Source: Bradyrhizobium tropiciagri
GTDB taxonomy: Bacteria; Pseudomonadota; Alphaproteobacteria; Rhizobiales; Xanthobacteraceae
Assembly (NCBI RefSeq): GCF_001189845.1
Contig: NZ_LFLZ01000085.1
Coordinates: forward strand, 1 to 35,118
Direction: 5' to 3'
Length of the DNA: 35,118 nt
Part shown: piece by piece, positions 23,870-32,086 of the stretch
Position numbering within the stretch: position 1 is the first letter of the stretch
How the letters are laid out: each line of letters opens with the position of its first letter
The notes under the pieces: generated by a model
What the model was told of the DNA's origin: nothing
Database searches by the model: none
The model's input: the letters and a program-made list of their open reading frames with translations, nothing else
Position numbers and translations under genes: made by a program

Positions 23870-24940
23870 TCAGCGGGCCACGACCTCGACTTCGCCGTCA
23901 ACGCCGTTGACGACGTTGAACGGACGCTCGAACACCTTGCCCTCGTTCTTGGCGATCGCACGATACTCGCCTTCAGAGAGCACGACGCGCGGGAACGCGC
24001 CGATCGATTCCTTGATCACGTCGCCGCCCGGCGTGATCACCGACCACGCGGTGTTGGCGAGTGCCTCGCCGCCCTTCTCGCTGACCAGCTTGAGGGTGAT
24101 GACGGCTGCGCGATGCGTGACGGTGACGTCGGTCAGCTTGCCCGCCGCGACGCGGATGTCGGAGCGCACCACCGAGTTGGCGTCGCCATAGTTGGAGACG
24201 ATGTAATAGGTCCCCTCCGGCAGCAGCGCGACGTCGCCGGCGGACACGTTGGGCACCAGCGGTCCGCGGTCCGAGCCGTCGAACTGGCTGCCCTTGTAGA
24301 TCGCGAACGAAATCTGGTTGGCCGGGATCTTGCTCGAGCCGACCCGGCCCTCGATCCGCAGGCCCCCGGCCGGCAGCACGAACGACTCGCGGTCGGTCTC
24401 CGACTTCAGGCTGACGGCGCGCACCGCGCTGACGAGGCCGAGCGCGACATGGACGACATAGTTGCCGGGCGGCAGCACCACGTTGGGCGTCGCCCCGCGT
24501 TCCTCGCGAATCAGCTTGTAGGTGCCGTTGTCATCCGGCTTGTCGGCGAACACCCGCCACACCAGCCCGGCATTGATGACCGGCAGATCCTTGCCGTAGC
24601 GCGCCGCCAGCGACAGCACCGCCTGTCCGGCGGTCGGCGAGCCGGCCGGTGGCGTGACCGGAGGCACGGTCGCAATCGACGGCTGGACGATGGTCGGCTG
24701 GGTCAACGGGCCGGGCAGAACGGGCCCTGAACCGGATCCGGACGGTGGCGCCAGATTGAGCGCCGGGCCGGACGGCACGTCCGGCACCGAGGCCGGCGGG
24801 ATCGGCGGCGGCCGGTCGCTGAAGAACTGCGCGGAGGCGGAACCGGGGATCAGGGCGAGCAAAAATGCCGCAAGCGTCAATAGCGGAAGGAGCCGCATGC
24901 CCCGCCCGCATCCGCCGATGCCGTTGCCCCTCGTAGTCAT
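23870..24940 (-). CDS. Secreted protein with repeated beta-sandwich-like modules, function unknown
   Basis: This roughly 356-residue protein has a signal peptide (MRLLPLLTLAAFLLALIPG, then SASA) and a Pro-rich segment of about 60 residues. The body appears built of related beta-rich modules. The first (around LVWRVFADKPDDNG, then PNVVLPPGNYVVHV) and the last (around TAWSVITPGGDV, then PRVVLSEGEYRAIA) share the pattern W-x-V, GA-x-P, VVL, G-x-Y. A middle module contains LLPEGTYYIVSNYG. This resembles carboxypeptidase-regulatory or PEGA-type domains in the cell envelope. No catalytic motif is seen. The start is uncertain: ATG 24940 or the ATG at 24898 directly at the signal peptide. Confidence 0.7.
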   Translation of the reverse strand: MTTRGNGIGGCGRGMRLLPLLTLAAFLLALIPGSASAQFFSDRPPPIPPASVPDVPSGPALNLAPPSGSGSGPVLPGPLTQPTIVQPSIATVPPVTPPAGSPTAGQAVLSLAARYGKDLPVINAGLVWRVFADKPDDNGTYKLIREERGATPNVVLPPGNYVVHVALGLVSAVRAVSLKSETDRESFVLPAGGLRIEGRVGSSKIPANQISFAIYKGSQFDGSDRGPLVPNVSAGDVALLPEGTYYIVSNYGDANSVVRSDIRVAAGKLTDVTVTHRAAVITLKLVSEKGGEALANTAWSVITPGGDVIKESIGAFPRVVLSEGEYRAIAKNEGKVFERPFNVVNGVDGEVEVVAR

Positions 24941-25196
24941 GTCAATGCTTTTCAACGAAAACGCGGCAAATTCAAGCCTTCGTCGAAGCTTCGTCACAGT
25001 CCTGGCGGGGCTGTCCCCCCATTTGGAACCGCTCGATCAAGCTGATGTTAGCCCTATCGTCGCGGTCCAGTCACATTCCCTGCCTACCGCGGTCCACCCG
25101 GGGCATGAATCGTGCCTGTAGGGATAACCATGAAGACGGACGACGCTGGCGCAGTTGTGTCGCGCAGCCTAGTCTCGCGCTGGCAGGAGATTTGTC

Positions 25197-26246
25197 GTGT
25201 TGGATAGCTGGATGGGCCGTGGCCACAAGAGCTCCGACGGCCCCGACAAGGTGGGACTGGGAACGGTTCGCCGGCCCGTGATCGGGCTTGCGCTCGGCGG
25301 CGGCGCGGCGCGCGGCTTTGCCCATATCGGCATCATCAAGACCCTGCTCGCCCATGGCATCGTCCCCAACGTCGTGGTCGGCACCTCGATCGGCTCGGTG
25401 GTCGGCGGCGCCTATGCGGCCGGCCATATCGACACGCTGGAGCAATGGGCCCGCAGCCTGCAGCCGCGCAGCGTGCTCGGCTACCTCGACATCCGTCTCA
25501 ACGGCTCCGGCCTGATCGGCGGCACCAAGCTCGCCGCCGAGATCGAGGCGGCGCTGGGGCAGTCCAACATCGAGGACCTCGCGGTCAAGTTCGCCAGCGT
25601 CGCAACCGAAGTTCGCACCGGGCACGAGATCTGGATAACCCAAGGCCGCGTGGTCGACGCCATGCGCGCCTCCTACGCCCTGCCCGGCATCTTCGCGCCG
25701 GTGCTGATCGGCGACCGCTGGCTGGTCGACGGCGCGCTGGTCAATCCGGTGCCGGTTTCGGCCGCCCGCGCGCTGGGCGCCGAGATCGTCATTGCGGCGA
25801 ACCTCTCCAGCGACGTGTTCGCGCACTCGACCACGATCTATAATCACGGCGCCACGGCCCCCGCACCCGAGGTGACGGTCGCGGTGACTGCCGACGCAGA
25901 GATCGAGCCGGAACCGCCGAAGCGCCGGTTTGGCCGCTTCTTCTCCGCCGAACGGACCGTGAAGCGGGAGTTTTTCGGCAGCGCCAGCCGGCCCGGCATC
26001 TCCAGCGTCATGGTCGACGCCTTCAACATTATGCAGGACCGCATCACACGTGCGCGCCTCGCCGGTGATCCGCCCGATATGCTGATCTCGCCGCGCGTCG
26101 GCCAGATCGGCTGGTTCGACTTCCACCGCGCCGACGACCTGATCGCACACGGCATCCGCGCGGCTGAGCGCTCCATCAGCGCGATCGAGGAAGCGATCGA
26201 GATCCTGGTGCCGCCGTCCAGCGGCGTGGGCACCAGCGGGAAATAG
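25197..26246 (+). CDS. Patatin-like phospholipase
   Basis: This 349-residue cytoplasmic protein is a bacterial patatin (RssA/YchK-like) lipid acyl hydrolase. It has the Ser-Asp dyad: oxyanion motif GGGAARGFAHIG (34-45), nucleophile Ser64 in GTSIG and Asp178 in DGALVNP. A Pro/Glu-rich insertion follows at about 225-245, then a C-terminal helix-rich region. Probable activity is hydrolysis of phospholipid acyl chains; the substrate is unknown. GTG 25197 has AGGAG 7-8 bases upstream. Its stop is only 3 bases from that of the convergent CBS gene. Confidence 0.9.
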   Translation: MLDSWMGRGHKSSDGPDKVGLGTVRRPVIGLALGGGAARGFAHIGIIKTLLAHGIVPNVVVGTSIGSVVGGAYAAGHIDTLEQWARSLQPRSVLGYLDIRLNGSGLIGGTKLAAEIEAALGQSNIEDLAVKFASVATEVRTGHEIWITQGRVVDAMRASYALPGIFAPVLIGDRWLVDGALVNPVPVSAARALGAEIVIAANLSSDVFAHSTTIYNHGATAPAPEVTVAVTADAEIEPEPPKRRFGRFFSAERTVKREFFGSASRPGISSVMVDAFNIMQDRITRARLAGDPPDMLISPRVGQIGWFDFHRADDLIAHGIRAAERSISAIEEAIEILVPPSSGVGTSGK

Positions 26247-26249
26247 CGT

Positions 26250-26678
26250 TCAGGCGGTCTTGATGTAGTCGCGCAGCGCTTCCTGCTCGAGCTCATATTC
26301 CTGCACGCGGCGCTTGACGACGTCGCCGATCGAGATCAGCCCGACCACCTTGCCGTCCTCGACAACAGGGAGATGGCGGAATTTGCCTGTCGTCATCATC
26401 TCCATCAGGCCGCTGACAGTATCGGACTCCCGGCAGCTCACGACCTTCCTGGTCATGACCGCACTCACCGGCTCGTCCAGCACGCCCGCGCCGCGCTCCG
26501 AGAGCACGCGCACGATGTCGCGCTCCGACAGGATGCCTTCCATCCGGCCCTGCTCCATCACCAGCACGGCGCCGATCTTGCGCTCGCCGAGCAGCTTGAC
26601 CGCAGCCGAGAGCTTCGCGCCGGGCGCGACGCTCATGACCTGATGGCCCTTTGCATCGAGAATGGAACGTACCGTCAT
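26250..26678 (-). CDS. Tandem CBS-domain protein
   Basis: This 142-residue protein consists of two CBS domains (about 10-60 and 72-125) and little else. CBS pairs bind adenine nucleotides and act as energy or redox sensors. Motifs include GILSERDIVR (48-57) and GLISIGDVVK (113-122), where the Asp residues usually contact ribose. No enzyme domain is attached, so it presumably regulates a partner. ATG 26678 has GGGAG 6 bases upstream. Confidence 0.92.
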   Translation of the reverse strand: MTVRSILDAKGHQVMSVAPGAKLSAAVKLLGERKIGAVLVMEQGRMEGILSERDIVRVLSERGAGVLDEPVSAVMTRKVVSCRESDTVSGLMEMMTTGKFRHLPVVEDGKVVGLISIGDVVKRRVQEYELEQEALRDYIKTA

Positions 26679-26866
26679 TGTCGTCTCCCTGAATCCGTCC
26701 GCGCCCCGCTTGAGCGGGCCGCGCCTGTTCGCCAGAGTCTTCAATCAACAGTTCCGCGCCGATTTCGGTTCCGGGGCGCGGTCGGTAGCTGGGCTCGACT
26801 TGTCGGCCCGCTTTGTTCTGCGTCGCAAAGATGATGGAGGAATTCGAACCGAGCCGCAAGCGGCGA

Positions 26867-27664
26867 TCAGACGCGGCTCGACTGATCCGCCGATGACGCA
26901 TCTGCAGCATCGTCTCGCGCGCGCGGGATCGGGTCGAACAGCGAGAACAGCAACAGCCCGGCGAGGAAGCCGCCGATATGCGCCTGCCAGGCGACGCTCG
27001 CCTCCTCCCCGCCGAGCGACAGCGAGGTGGCGCCGAACAGGATGTTGACGCCGAACCAGATCGCCAGGAACGCGAGCACCCGTCCGTTGCGCAGCGCCCG
27101 CCACAGCGACAGCGCGGGCACCTTGGCGGCCGCCTCGGCATCGCCGCGACTGAACGACAGGAAGCTGCCCTTCACGAAGGCGAAGCGGATCGCCGCTGCC
27201 ATCGTCCCCGATACCGAGGCCGATGCGCCGATCATCGGCGCGATCGCGTGCTCATGGGTCAACAGATGCGCGAGCGCACCGGCGGCCGCCGTCACCGCCA
27301 TGAAGACGAAGAAGCGCACGGCGCCGAAGCGCCGGGCCAGCGCGCTGCCGAACGGCAGCAGCCACAGCACGTTGAAGCCGATATGGGTGAGGTTGGCGTG
27401 CAGCAGCGAATAGGTGACGAAGGTCCAGACCTTGGCGCCCTCGCCGCCCGGGAAGGTGATGTCGAGCAGCGTCGTATCGTAGCGTTTCGGGATGAAGCCG
27501 AAGACGTCGATGGTCCAGTTCTCCATCTCCGGCGGCAGCAGCACCCGCAGATGGATCACCGCGATCAGGAGGATGTAGGCGGTGAGCGCCGGCGGCAAGG
27601 TCAGGATCGGCTCGCGCGGCGCCTCCGGCGGCGGCTCGAGCGGGGATTCGGGATGGGAGTCCAA
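26867..27664 (-). CDS. Rhomboid-family intramembrane serine protease
   Basis: This protein of about 265 residues has six or more hydrophobic helices. Catalytic features are Ser148 in GASASVSG, His229 in WQAHIGGFLAG and HIGFN (94-98), the oxyanion motif. It should cleave substrate helices in the inner membrane. The N-terminus is Pro/Glu-rich. The start is uncertain: TTG 27664 (MDSHPESPLE) gives the most plausible protein; GTG 27715 is possible. The same frame stays open to 27916, through an intrinsic terminator, so the far upstream part is unlikely to belong to this protein. Confidence 0.82.
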   Translation of the reverse strand: MDSHPESPLEPPPEAPREPILTLPPALTAYILLIAVIHLRVLLPPEMENWTIDVFGFIPKRYDTTLLDITFPGGEGAKVWTFVTYSLLHANLTHIGFNVLWLLPFGSALARRFGAVRFFVFMAVTAAAGALAHLLTHEHAIAPMIGASASVSGTMAAAIRFAFVKGSFLSFSRGDAEAAAKVPALSLWRALRNGRVLAFLAIWFGVNILFGATSLSLGGEEASVAWQAHIGGFLAGLLLFSLFDPIPRARDDAADASSADQSSRV

Positions 27665-27780
27665 GGGGTCGGCGACCTCGAAAGCGGCTGTGAAGCAGAG
27701 ATAGGCGGCTTTCACACCCCTGTGCAAGTGCACAATCCCGAAATCGGACAGCTCTCGCGTCCGGGACCCGATACCTGGCG

Positions 27781-27816
27781 AAAAGAAAAAAGGAGGACGC
27801 TGAGAACGTCCTCCTT
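27781..27816 (-). terminator. Intrinsic terminator on the minus strand
   Basis: On the minus strand AAGGAGGACG pairs with CGTCCTCCTT (27790-27816) around a 7-base loop and is followed at once by TTTTCTTTT (27789-27781). This is a textbook rho-independent terminator. No minus-strand gene precedes it for several kilobases, so it either ends a small RNA or attenuates the rhomboid transcript. Confidence 0.8.
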
Positions 27817-27970
27817 GATCGGTTGGTCTTGTCGTGCCCCAGAAGGATCGGGAGAACATCCCCACCCCTCCCCGCACGATGACCAAACTGTTTGACGCCA
27901 CCTGTGTACCAACCACGCCGGCGCTTGGGGCAGCCGGCGAACGGGAACGCGCGGACCCTACGTTGGGGTT
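27781..27970 (-). ncRNA. Candidate small RNA or attenuated rhomboid leader
   Basis: A perfect CtrA-type box at 27991-28007 and an intrinsic terminator at 27781-27816 bracket about 190 bases on the minus strand. The stretch contains a further hairpin (CGCCGGC with GCCGGCG near 27918-27941). The exact 5' end is unknown. A short frame starting at ATG near 27859 (MFSRSFWGTTRPTDQGG) lies just before the terminator and could be a leader peptide, which would make this attenuation. Without expression data both readings stay open. Confidence 0.35.
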
Positions 27971-27990
27971 CCTGGGACGCCAAGGACATA

Positions 27991-28007
27991 GTTAAATTTA
28001 CGTTAAC
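27991..28007. promoter_or_regulatory. CtrA-type box, perfect in both directions
   Basis: GTTAAATTTACGTTAAC contains TTAA-N7-TTAAC on both strands, so it could serve the plus-strand PAS gene (148 bases downstream) or the minus-strand leader/sRNA. The surrounding 490 bases between the rhomboid and PAS genes hold this box, the minus-strand terminator and a structured region, but no convincing protein gene. Confidence 0.65.
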
Positions 28008-28064
28008 AACACAAAGCTGCCGATAAGCCGCCCAAACCGCGGCCGCGGCATGGACGCTGCACAG

Positions 28065-28138
28065 CCTTCCCTGCACAACAGAGAAGGGAAGGCGCCTGAG
28101 CAAAACCGGGACAGAAGTGTCCCGCCGAGCCAGGCGCC
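28065..28138 (+). other. Highly structured leader upstream of the PAS gene
   Basis: CCTTCCCT (28065-28072) pairs with AGGGAAGG (28085-28092). GGCGCCTG (28091-28098) pairs with CAGGCGCC (28131-28138) and encloses CGGGACA/TGTCCCG (28107-28124) with a GAAG loop. The elements stack into a compact fold ending 16 bases before the PAS gene start. It does not match a riboswitch class I know. Confidence 0.5.
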
Positions 28139-28154
28139 GGGCAAGGTTCTTTAG

Positions 28155-28709
28155 ATGAAACACAGCTCCAGCCGCGAATTCTTCGCCTATTGGAATGCGA
28201 AGCGCGGCACCGCGCGTGCACCCGACCGGAGTGAGTTCGAGCCGTCCGCGGTGCGCGAGCTGCTGTCCGACATCTTCGTGCTGTCCTACGACGGCGAGAC
28301 CCGCTTCCCGTTCCGCGTTGCCGGCACCCGTACCTCCGCCCTGCTCGGCTGCGACCTCAAGAACCGCAGCTTTTCCGCCCTGTTCACCGGCGAGAGCCGC
28401 GGCGAGATCGAGGACATCATCACCTGCGTCGTCGAAGAGACCCTGCCGGCCATCGCCGGCATCACCGCGACGACCGAAACCGGGTCCAAGGCGCATCTTG
28501 AACTGCTGCTGCTGCCCTTCACCGCCCGCGTCCATATGCCGGCGAGCCTGACCGGCCTGCTCGCCCCGTTCGAGGACGACGTCACCCGGCTGCACGACCT
28601 CGTCCTGACCTCGTGGCGTTACCTGCATCCCCAGGAGCGGTTCGTGCCGCGCGCTCTGCGCAAGCTCGCGATCGCGCGCGGCCTGATGGTCTACGAAGGC
28701 CTGCGCTAG
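28155..28709 (+). CDS. Single PAS-domain protein (PAS_5 type)
   Basis: This 184-residue cytoplasmic protein is essentially one PAS_5-type domain, recognised by FFAYWNAKRG and APDRSEFEP near the N-terminus, then IFVLSYDGETRFPFRVAGTR and LLGCDLKNRSF. No output domain is attached, so it probably signals by binding a partner. ATG 28155 has AAGG 8 bases upstream. A CtrA-type box and a structured leader lie upstream. Single-PAS proteins such as Caulobacter MopJ act in the CtrA pathway; a link here is only an inference. Confidence 0.8.
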   Translation: MKHSSSREFFAYWNAKRGTARAPDRSEFEPSAVRELLSDIFVLSYDGETRFPFRVAGTRTSALLGCDLKNRSFSALFTGESRGEIEDIITCVVEETLPAIAGITATTETGSKAHLELLLLPFTARVHMPASLTGLLAPFEDDVTRLHDLVLTSWRYLHPQERFVPRALRKLAIARGLMVYEGLR

Positions 28710-28838
28710 CCCCTGACGCCTGCTTGGCGACGGGATGGCAGGAACCGGTCGCTTGCACAGCGGGCCGCGGAACTCTATTAGCTGGTGCGCCGCCACGGCG
28801 GGGGTGACCCGCTTATTGCAGTTGCCGCGGGGCTCGGC

Positions 28839-30572
28839 ATGTTTCGGAATTCGATCAGGCAGAAGATCGTCGGCATTGCCGCGGGACTGATCGTCCTCGC
28901 GGTGATCACCTCGCTGCTGTCCATGGTGATGGCGGGCCAGGTCGGCCATCTCCTGGACGAGCTCACCAACCGCTACATCCCCGCCTACGGCCATCTCGCC
29001 CGCGTCAACATCCGCGCGCTCGAGCGGTCCCTGGCGATGCGCCGGATGATGATGGCCAAGATGCAGGGGCCGGGCGAAGACAGCGGCTATGCGACGGCGC
29101 GCAAGAGCTTCGACGAGATCGAGCCGGCGATCAAGCGCGAGGCCGATGCCGCGCGCGTGCTGATCGACGCGATCATCGCCGATCGCTCGACCCCCTCCGA
29201 CAATGCCGCGCTCGGACGTCTCGACGACCGCATCGACAATGCCGTCAACGACCTCCTGATGCGCCTGAACGCAGAGAACAAGACGCTGCTCGAGCAGCTC
29301 GACGCGAAGGACTTTGCGGCCGCCCGGCAGACCACACTCCGCGCCGACGCGTTGCGCGACGACTTCAGCAACAGGATCGAAGGTATCCGAGCCGACATGC
29401 TGGCGCAGGTCGCCTCGGCCGCTGCGAAGGTGACGGGCGCGCAGCAGCGCGCGATCATCATCTCGGGCGTCGTGACTGCGATAGCCGCGATCCTCGGCTT
29501 CGTGTTCGCGATGCTGGTCGGCAGCGGCATCACCCGCCCGGTGATGCGCCTGCTCGAGGGCACCCGCGAGGTCGAGGCCGGCCGTCTCGACGGTACCATC
29601 GCGATCACGACCCAGGACGAGATCGGCCAGCTGTCGGCGGCCTTCAACCGCATGATCGAGACGCTGCGCCACAACCAGCGCATCCGCGAGACCTTCGGCC
29701 GCTACATCAATCCGCGGATCGCCGAGGGCCTGCTCGAGCAGCCGGCGGTCGCCGCCACCGAAGGCCAGCGCCGCATCATGACGGTGATGTTCTGCGACAT
29801 GAAGGGCTTCACCAGCCTGAGCGAAGGCGTCACGCCGCGCGGCCTCGTCAAGATCATGAACCTCTATCTGTCGACGATGTCGGCGCCGGTCCATGCGCAT
29901 CGCGGCATCATCGACAAATATATCGGCGATGCCATCATGGCCTATTGGGGCGCCCCCTTCGTTGAGGAAGCCGAGCAGACCCACCTCGCCGCACTTGCCG
30001 CCATCGACATGGTCGGCCAGGTCAACCAGCTGCGCAGGGATCTGCCCGAGCTGCTCGGCGTGCGCGCGATCCCGGCCGACTGCGACATCAGGATCGGCAT
30101 CGCCACCGGCGAGGCGCTGGTCGGCAGCATCGGCTCCGAATTCATGATGAGTTACACCGTGCTCGGCGACACCGTGAACCTCGCCTCGCGGCTGGAAGGC
30201 GCCAACAAGTTCTACGGCAGCCGCAGCCTGATCTCGGAGGCGACCGCCGCGGCCTGCGCCGCCACCATCGAGCTGCGCGAGATCGATCGTCTCGTCGCCG
30301 TCGGCCAGAGCCAGCCGGTCGCCGTGTTCGAGATCATCGGCAAGAAGGACGAGCTGTCGCCGGCGCAGACCGAACTACGGCAGCACTACGCGGACGGTCT
30401 CGCCGCCTATCGCGAGCGCCGCTGGGACGACGCCGAACTGGCCTTCGCCGCCGCGCTCGCAATTGTGCCGAACGATGGACCATCGGCCGCGCTGAAGGCA
30501 CGGGTCATGAGTTTCCGGCAGAATCCGCCAGCAGCCGATTGGGACGGTGCGTGGCACCTTGAGTCCAAGTAG
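28839..30572 (+). CDS. Membrane adenylate cyclase, class III with HAMP
   Basis: This 577-residue protein has membrane helix 1 (about 9-31), a periplasmic helical sensor region (32-203), helix 2 (about 205-228), a HAMP domain (229-282) and a class III cyclase domain (about 310-480). Metal-binding Asp320 (CDMKGF) and Asp364 (KYIGDAIMAYW) are present. Lys360 and Asp444 are the adenine-selecting pair, and Asn447 and Arg451 (VNLASR) complete the site, so it should make cAMP. The C-terminal 60 residues look TPR-like (YRERRWDDAELAFAAAL). ATG 28839 starts at the first helix; upstream in-frame codons add no feature. Confidence 0.92.
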   Translation: MFRNSIRQKIVGIAAGLIVLAVITSLLSMVMAGQVGHLLDELTNRYIPAYGHLARVNIRALERSLAMRRMMMAKMQGPGEDSGYATARKSFDEIEPAIKREADAARVLIDAIIADRSTPSDNAALGRLDDRIDNAVNDLLMRLNAENKTLLEQLDAKDFAAARQTTLRADALRDDFSNRIEGIRADMLAQVASAAAKVTGAQQRAIIISGVVTAIAAILGFVFAMLVGSGITRPVMRLLEGTREVEAGRLDGTIAITTQDEIGQLSAAFNRMIETLRHNQRIRETFGRYINPRIAEGLLEQPAVAATEGQRRIMTVMFCDMKGFTSLSEGVTPRGLVKIMNLYLSTMSAPVHAHRGIIDKYIGDAIMAYWGAPFVEEAEQTHLAALAAIDMVGQVNQLRRDLPELLGVRAIPADCDIRIGIATGEALVGSIGSEFMMSYTVLGDTVNLASRLEGANKFYGSRSLISEATAAACAATIELREIDRLVAVGQSQPVAVFEIIGKKDELSPAQTELRQHYADGLAAYRERRWDDAELAFAAALAIVPNDGPSAALKARVMSFRQNPPAADWDGAWHLESK

Positions 30573-30605
30573 AGTTACTCGCCGGCGTCAGCACGGGGAG
30601 CCCAT

Positions 30606-30992
30606 TCACAACTGAGCCTCGATCGCCGTCTTGTCGATCACTGACCAGACCTCCACGATCTTGCCGTCACGGAATTGGTAGAACACGTTCTCGCTGAACG
30701 AGACGCGCCTGCCGTCGACGTCGAGTCCGAGAAACCTTCCCTTCGGCGAACAGTCGAACGCCAGCCGGCACGCAACATGGGACGCATCCGACACCAGCAG
30801 CGCGATGTTGAATCGAAGGTCCGGGATGTCGCGAAAATCCTGCTCCAGCATCTCGCGATAGCCTGACAGCCCGAGCCGCCGGCCGTTGTGGGACACGTCG
30901 TCGCCGACGAATTGGCCAAGCTGCGACCAATCCTGCCGGTTCAGACAGGCAATGTAGTTCCGGTAGATCTCGGCAAGGTCCGTCTGCATCAT
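30606..30992 (-). CDS. SnoaL-like / ester cyclase family protein (NTF2 fold)
   Basis: This 128-residue protein has the cone-shaped NTF2-like fold of SnoaL polyketide cyclases. Patterns seen are YIACLNRQDWSQLGQFVGDDV, the DIPDLRFNIALL strand and the C-terminal FRDGKIVEVWSVIDK. Members catalyse ring closure or simply bind small molecules; no specific substrate can be named. Tandem ATGs start at 30992 with AAGGA 6 bases upstream. A 16-bp palindrome lies 30 bases upstream. It is convergent with the adenylate cyclase. Confidence 0.82.
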   Translation of the reverse strand: MMQTDLAEIYRNYIACLNRQDWSQLGQFVGDDVSHNGRRLGLSGYREMLEQDFRDIPDLRFNIALLVSDASHVACRLAFDCSPKGRFLGLDVDGRRVSFSENVFYQFRDGKIVEVWSVIDKTAIEAQL

Positions 30993-31018
30993 CAATCGTC
31001 CTTGTCGCTGCGCGTCAG

Positions 31019-31037
31019 ATTCTAACACCGATGTTAG
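31019..31037 (-). promoter_or_regulatory. Palindromic operator candidate overlapping a -10 element
   Basis: CTAACACCGATGTTAG (31022-31037) is a perfect 6-bp inverted repeat with a 4-base spacer. On the minus strand it overlaps TAGAAT (31024-31019), a near-consensus -10, ahead of the ester-cyclase-like gene. This is the layout of a repressor-controlled promoter, but no regulator is encoded nearby. Confidence 0.4.
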
Positions 31038-31210
31038 TTTCAGCTCCATCGTCGGATCGCGCGAACAAAGCAGCCCGCAAGTGCAACGTCCGGAAGCGAC
31101 AGTGCGATTGCCGCATCGACAGATATTTTTCAGAACGCGCGGAATGTCTCCTGCGATCGAGAGTTAGTGCTTCAGACCAATGACGGTCCACGTCGAATCG
31201 GGAGGTGCGC

Positions 31211-31831
31211 ATGATCAAGTCACCGACGAAGCTCGCAATGCTTGCGGCATTTCTGACAGCGCCGATCATCCTGTTCCCACTGCAGACCGCCCGTGCTGCC
31301 GGCGGCGGCGGCGGCGGCGGTGGCGGCGGAGGAGCAGGCGGCGGAGAGCTCTATGGGTCGAGCTACAGCACCCCCGCCCCGCCGTCCTACCCTCAGGAGA
31401 AGGGCAAGCGGACCACGCAGAAGAAAAGACCCGCCAAGCAATCCAGCTTCGACGATCCGGCATTCCGTGACGGCTATCGCGCAGCCTATGCAACGATCTA
31501 CGAGCGTAACGACTACGCCGCCGCCATCGATCAGTTGCACGCGCTCGGCAACGACGATCAGCCCAACGTCGCCAATCTGATCGGCTACTCCTATCGCAAG
31601 CTCGGCGACTACAAGCAGTCGCAGGTCTGGTACGAGCGTGCGCTGAAGGCCGATCCGAACCACGTGCTGACGTGGAACTATTACGGCCTCTGGCAGATCG
31701 AACAGGGCAACCGCGATGCCGCCCAGTATCATCTGAGCCGGATCGCCGAAATCTGCGGCACGACTTGCGAGGAATATCGCTCGCTGGCAGCCGCGCTCGA
31801 GAAGCCGCCGGGGACAAGTCTCGTCTATTGA
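31211..31831 (+). CDS. Secreted glycine-rich TPR protein
   Basis: This 206-residue protein has a signal peptide (LAMLAAFLTAPIILFPLQTARA), then a run of eleven glycines, Ala and three glycines (about 31-45). A Pro/Lys-rich stretch and two to three TPR-like repeats follow (NYAAAIDQL-type helices at DYAAAIDQLHALG, GYSYRKLGDYKQSQVWYERALKADP, and LWQIEQGNRDAAQYHLSRI). TPRs mediate protein contacts; the role is unknown. ATG 31211 has GGGAGG 5 bases upstream, so the GTG two codons earlier is less likely. Confidence 0.82.
   Translation: MIKSPTKLAMLAAFLTAPIILFPLQTARAAGGGGGGGGGGGAGGGELYGSSYSTPAPPSYPQEKGKRTTQKKRPAKQSSFDDPAFRDGYRAAYATIYERNDYAAAIDQLHALGNDDQPNVANLIGYSYRKLGDYKQSQVWYERALKADPNHVLTWNYYGLWQIEQGNRDAAQYHLSRIAEICGTTCEEYRSLAAALEKPPGTSLVY
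31301..31345 (+). repeat. GGC/GGN trinucleotide repeat encoding a glycine run
   Basis: Fifteen consecutive codons are GGN except for one GCA. The first six are all GGC. The tract sits immediately after the predicted signal cleavage site of the TPR protein and could vary in length between strains by slippage in steps of three without losing frame. Confidence 0.85.
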
Positions 31832-32086
31832 ACGAGTAGGTCGCCTGCATGCGCGAAAGGTGGCGGACAGCTGGTCACGCACCTGTCGCTCGCATGCTGC
31901 GACATTCGCCGCGACCGCCGATCCCGTGACGACCCGCAACGGCCTGCGCATCTATCCGCAATCGTGGCGGCCAGCTGGCCTGCGGACCTCCTGCCGCCGG
32001 CGGTCGGCACGACACCGCCTGCGCGGGTTCAGGCCTCGCCCTGAGGGGCGACACTCCAGATCCAATTCGATATCCTGCTATCCCCA
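31832..32086. other. Intergenic region without a convincing gene
   Basis: Short frames exist on both strands, but none has a ribosome site or a recognisable protein. The region probably holds the terminator of the TPR gene and upstream promoter sequence for the decarboxylase. Confidence 0.6.

Noticed and set aside
26836..26854. tRNA T-loop-like sequence (GGTTCGAATT on the minus strand)
   Set aside because: The flanking bases cannot form a T stem and no acceptor or anticodon arm is visible. It lies at the end of the rhomboid gene.
27252..29984. 910-codon open frame on the minus strand
   Set aside because: It is antisense to the PAS and cyclase genes and out of frame with the rhomboid gene. 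The translation is Arg/Ala/His-rich without motifs, as expected from GC-rich antisense frames.
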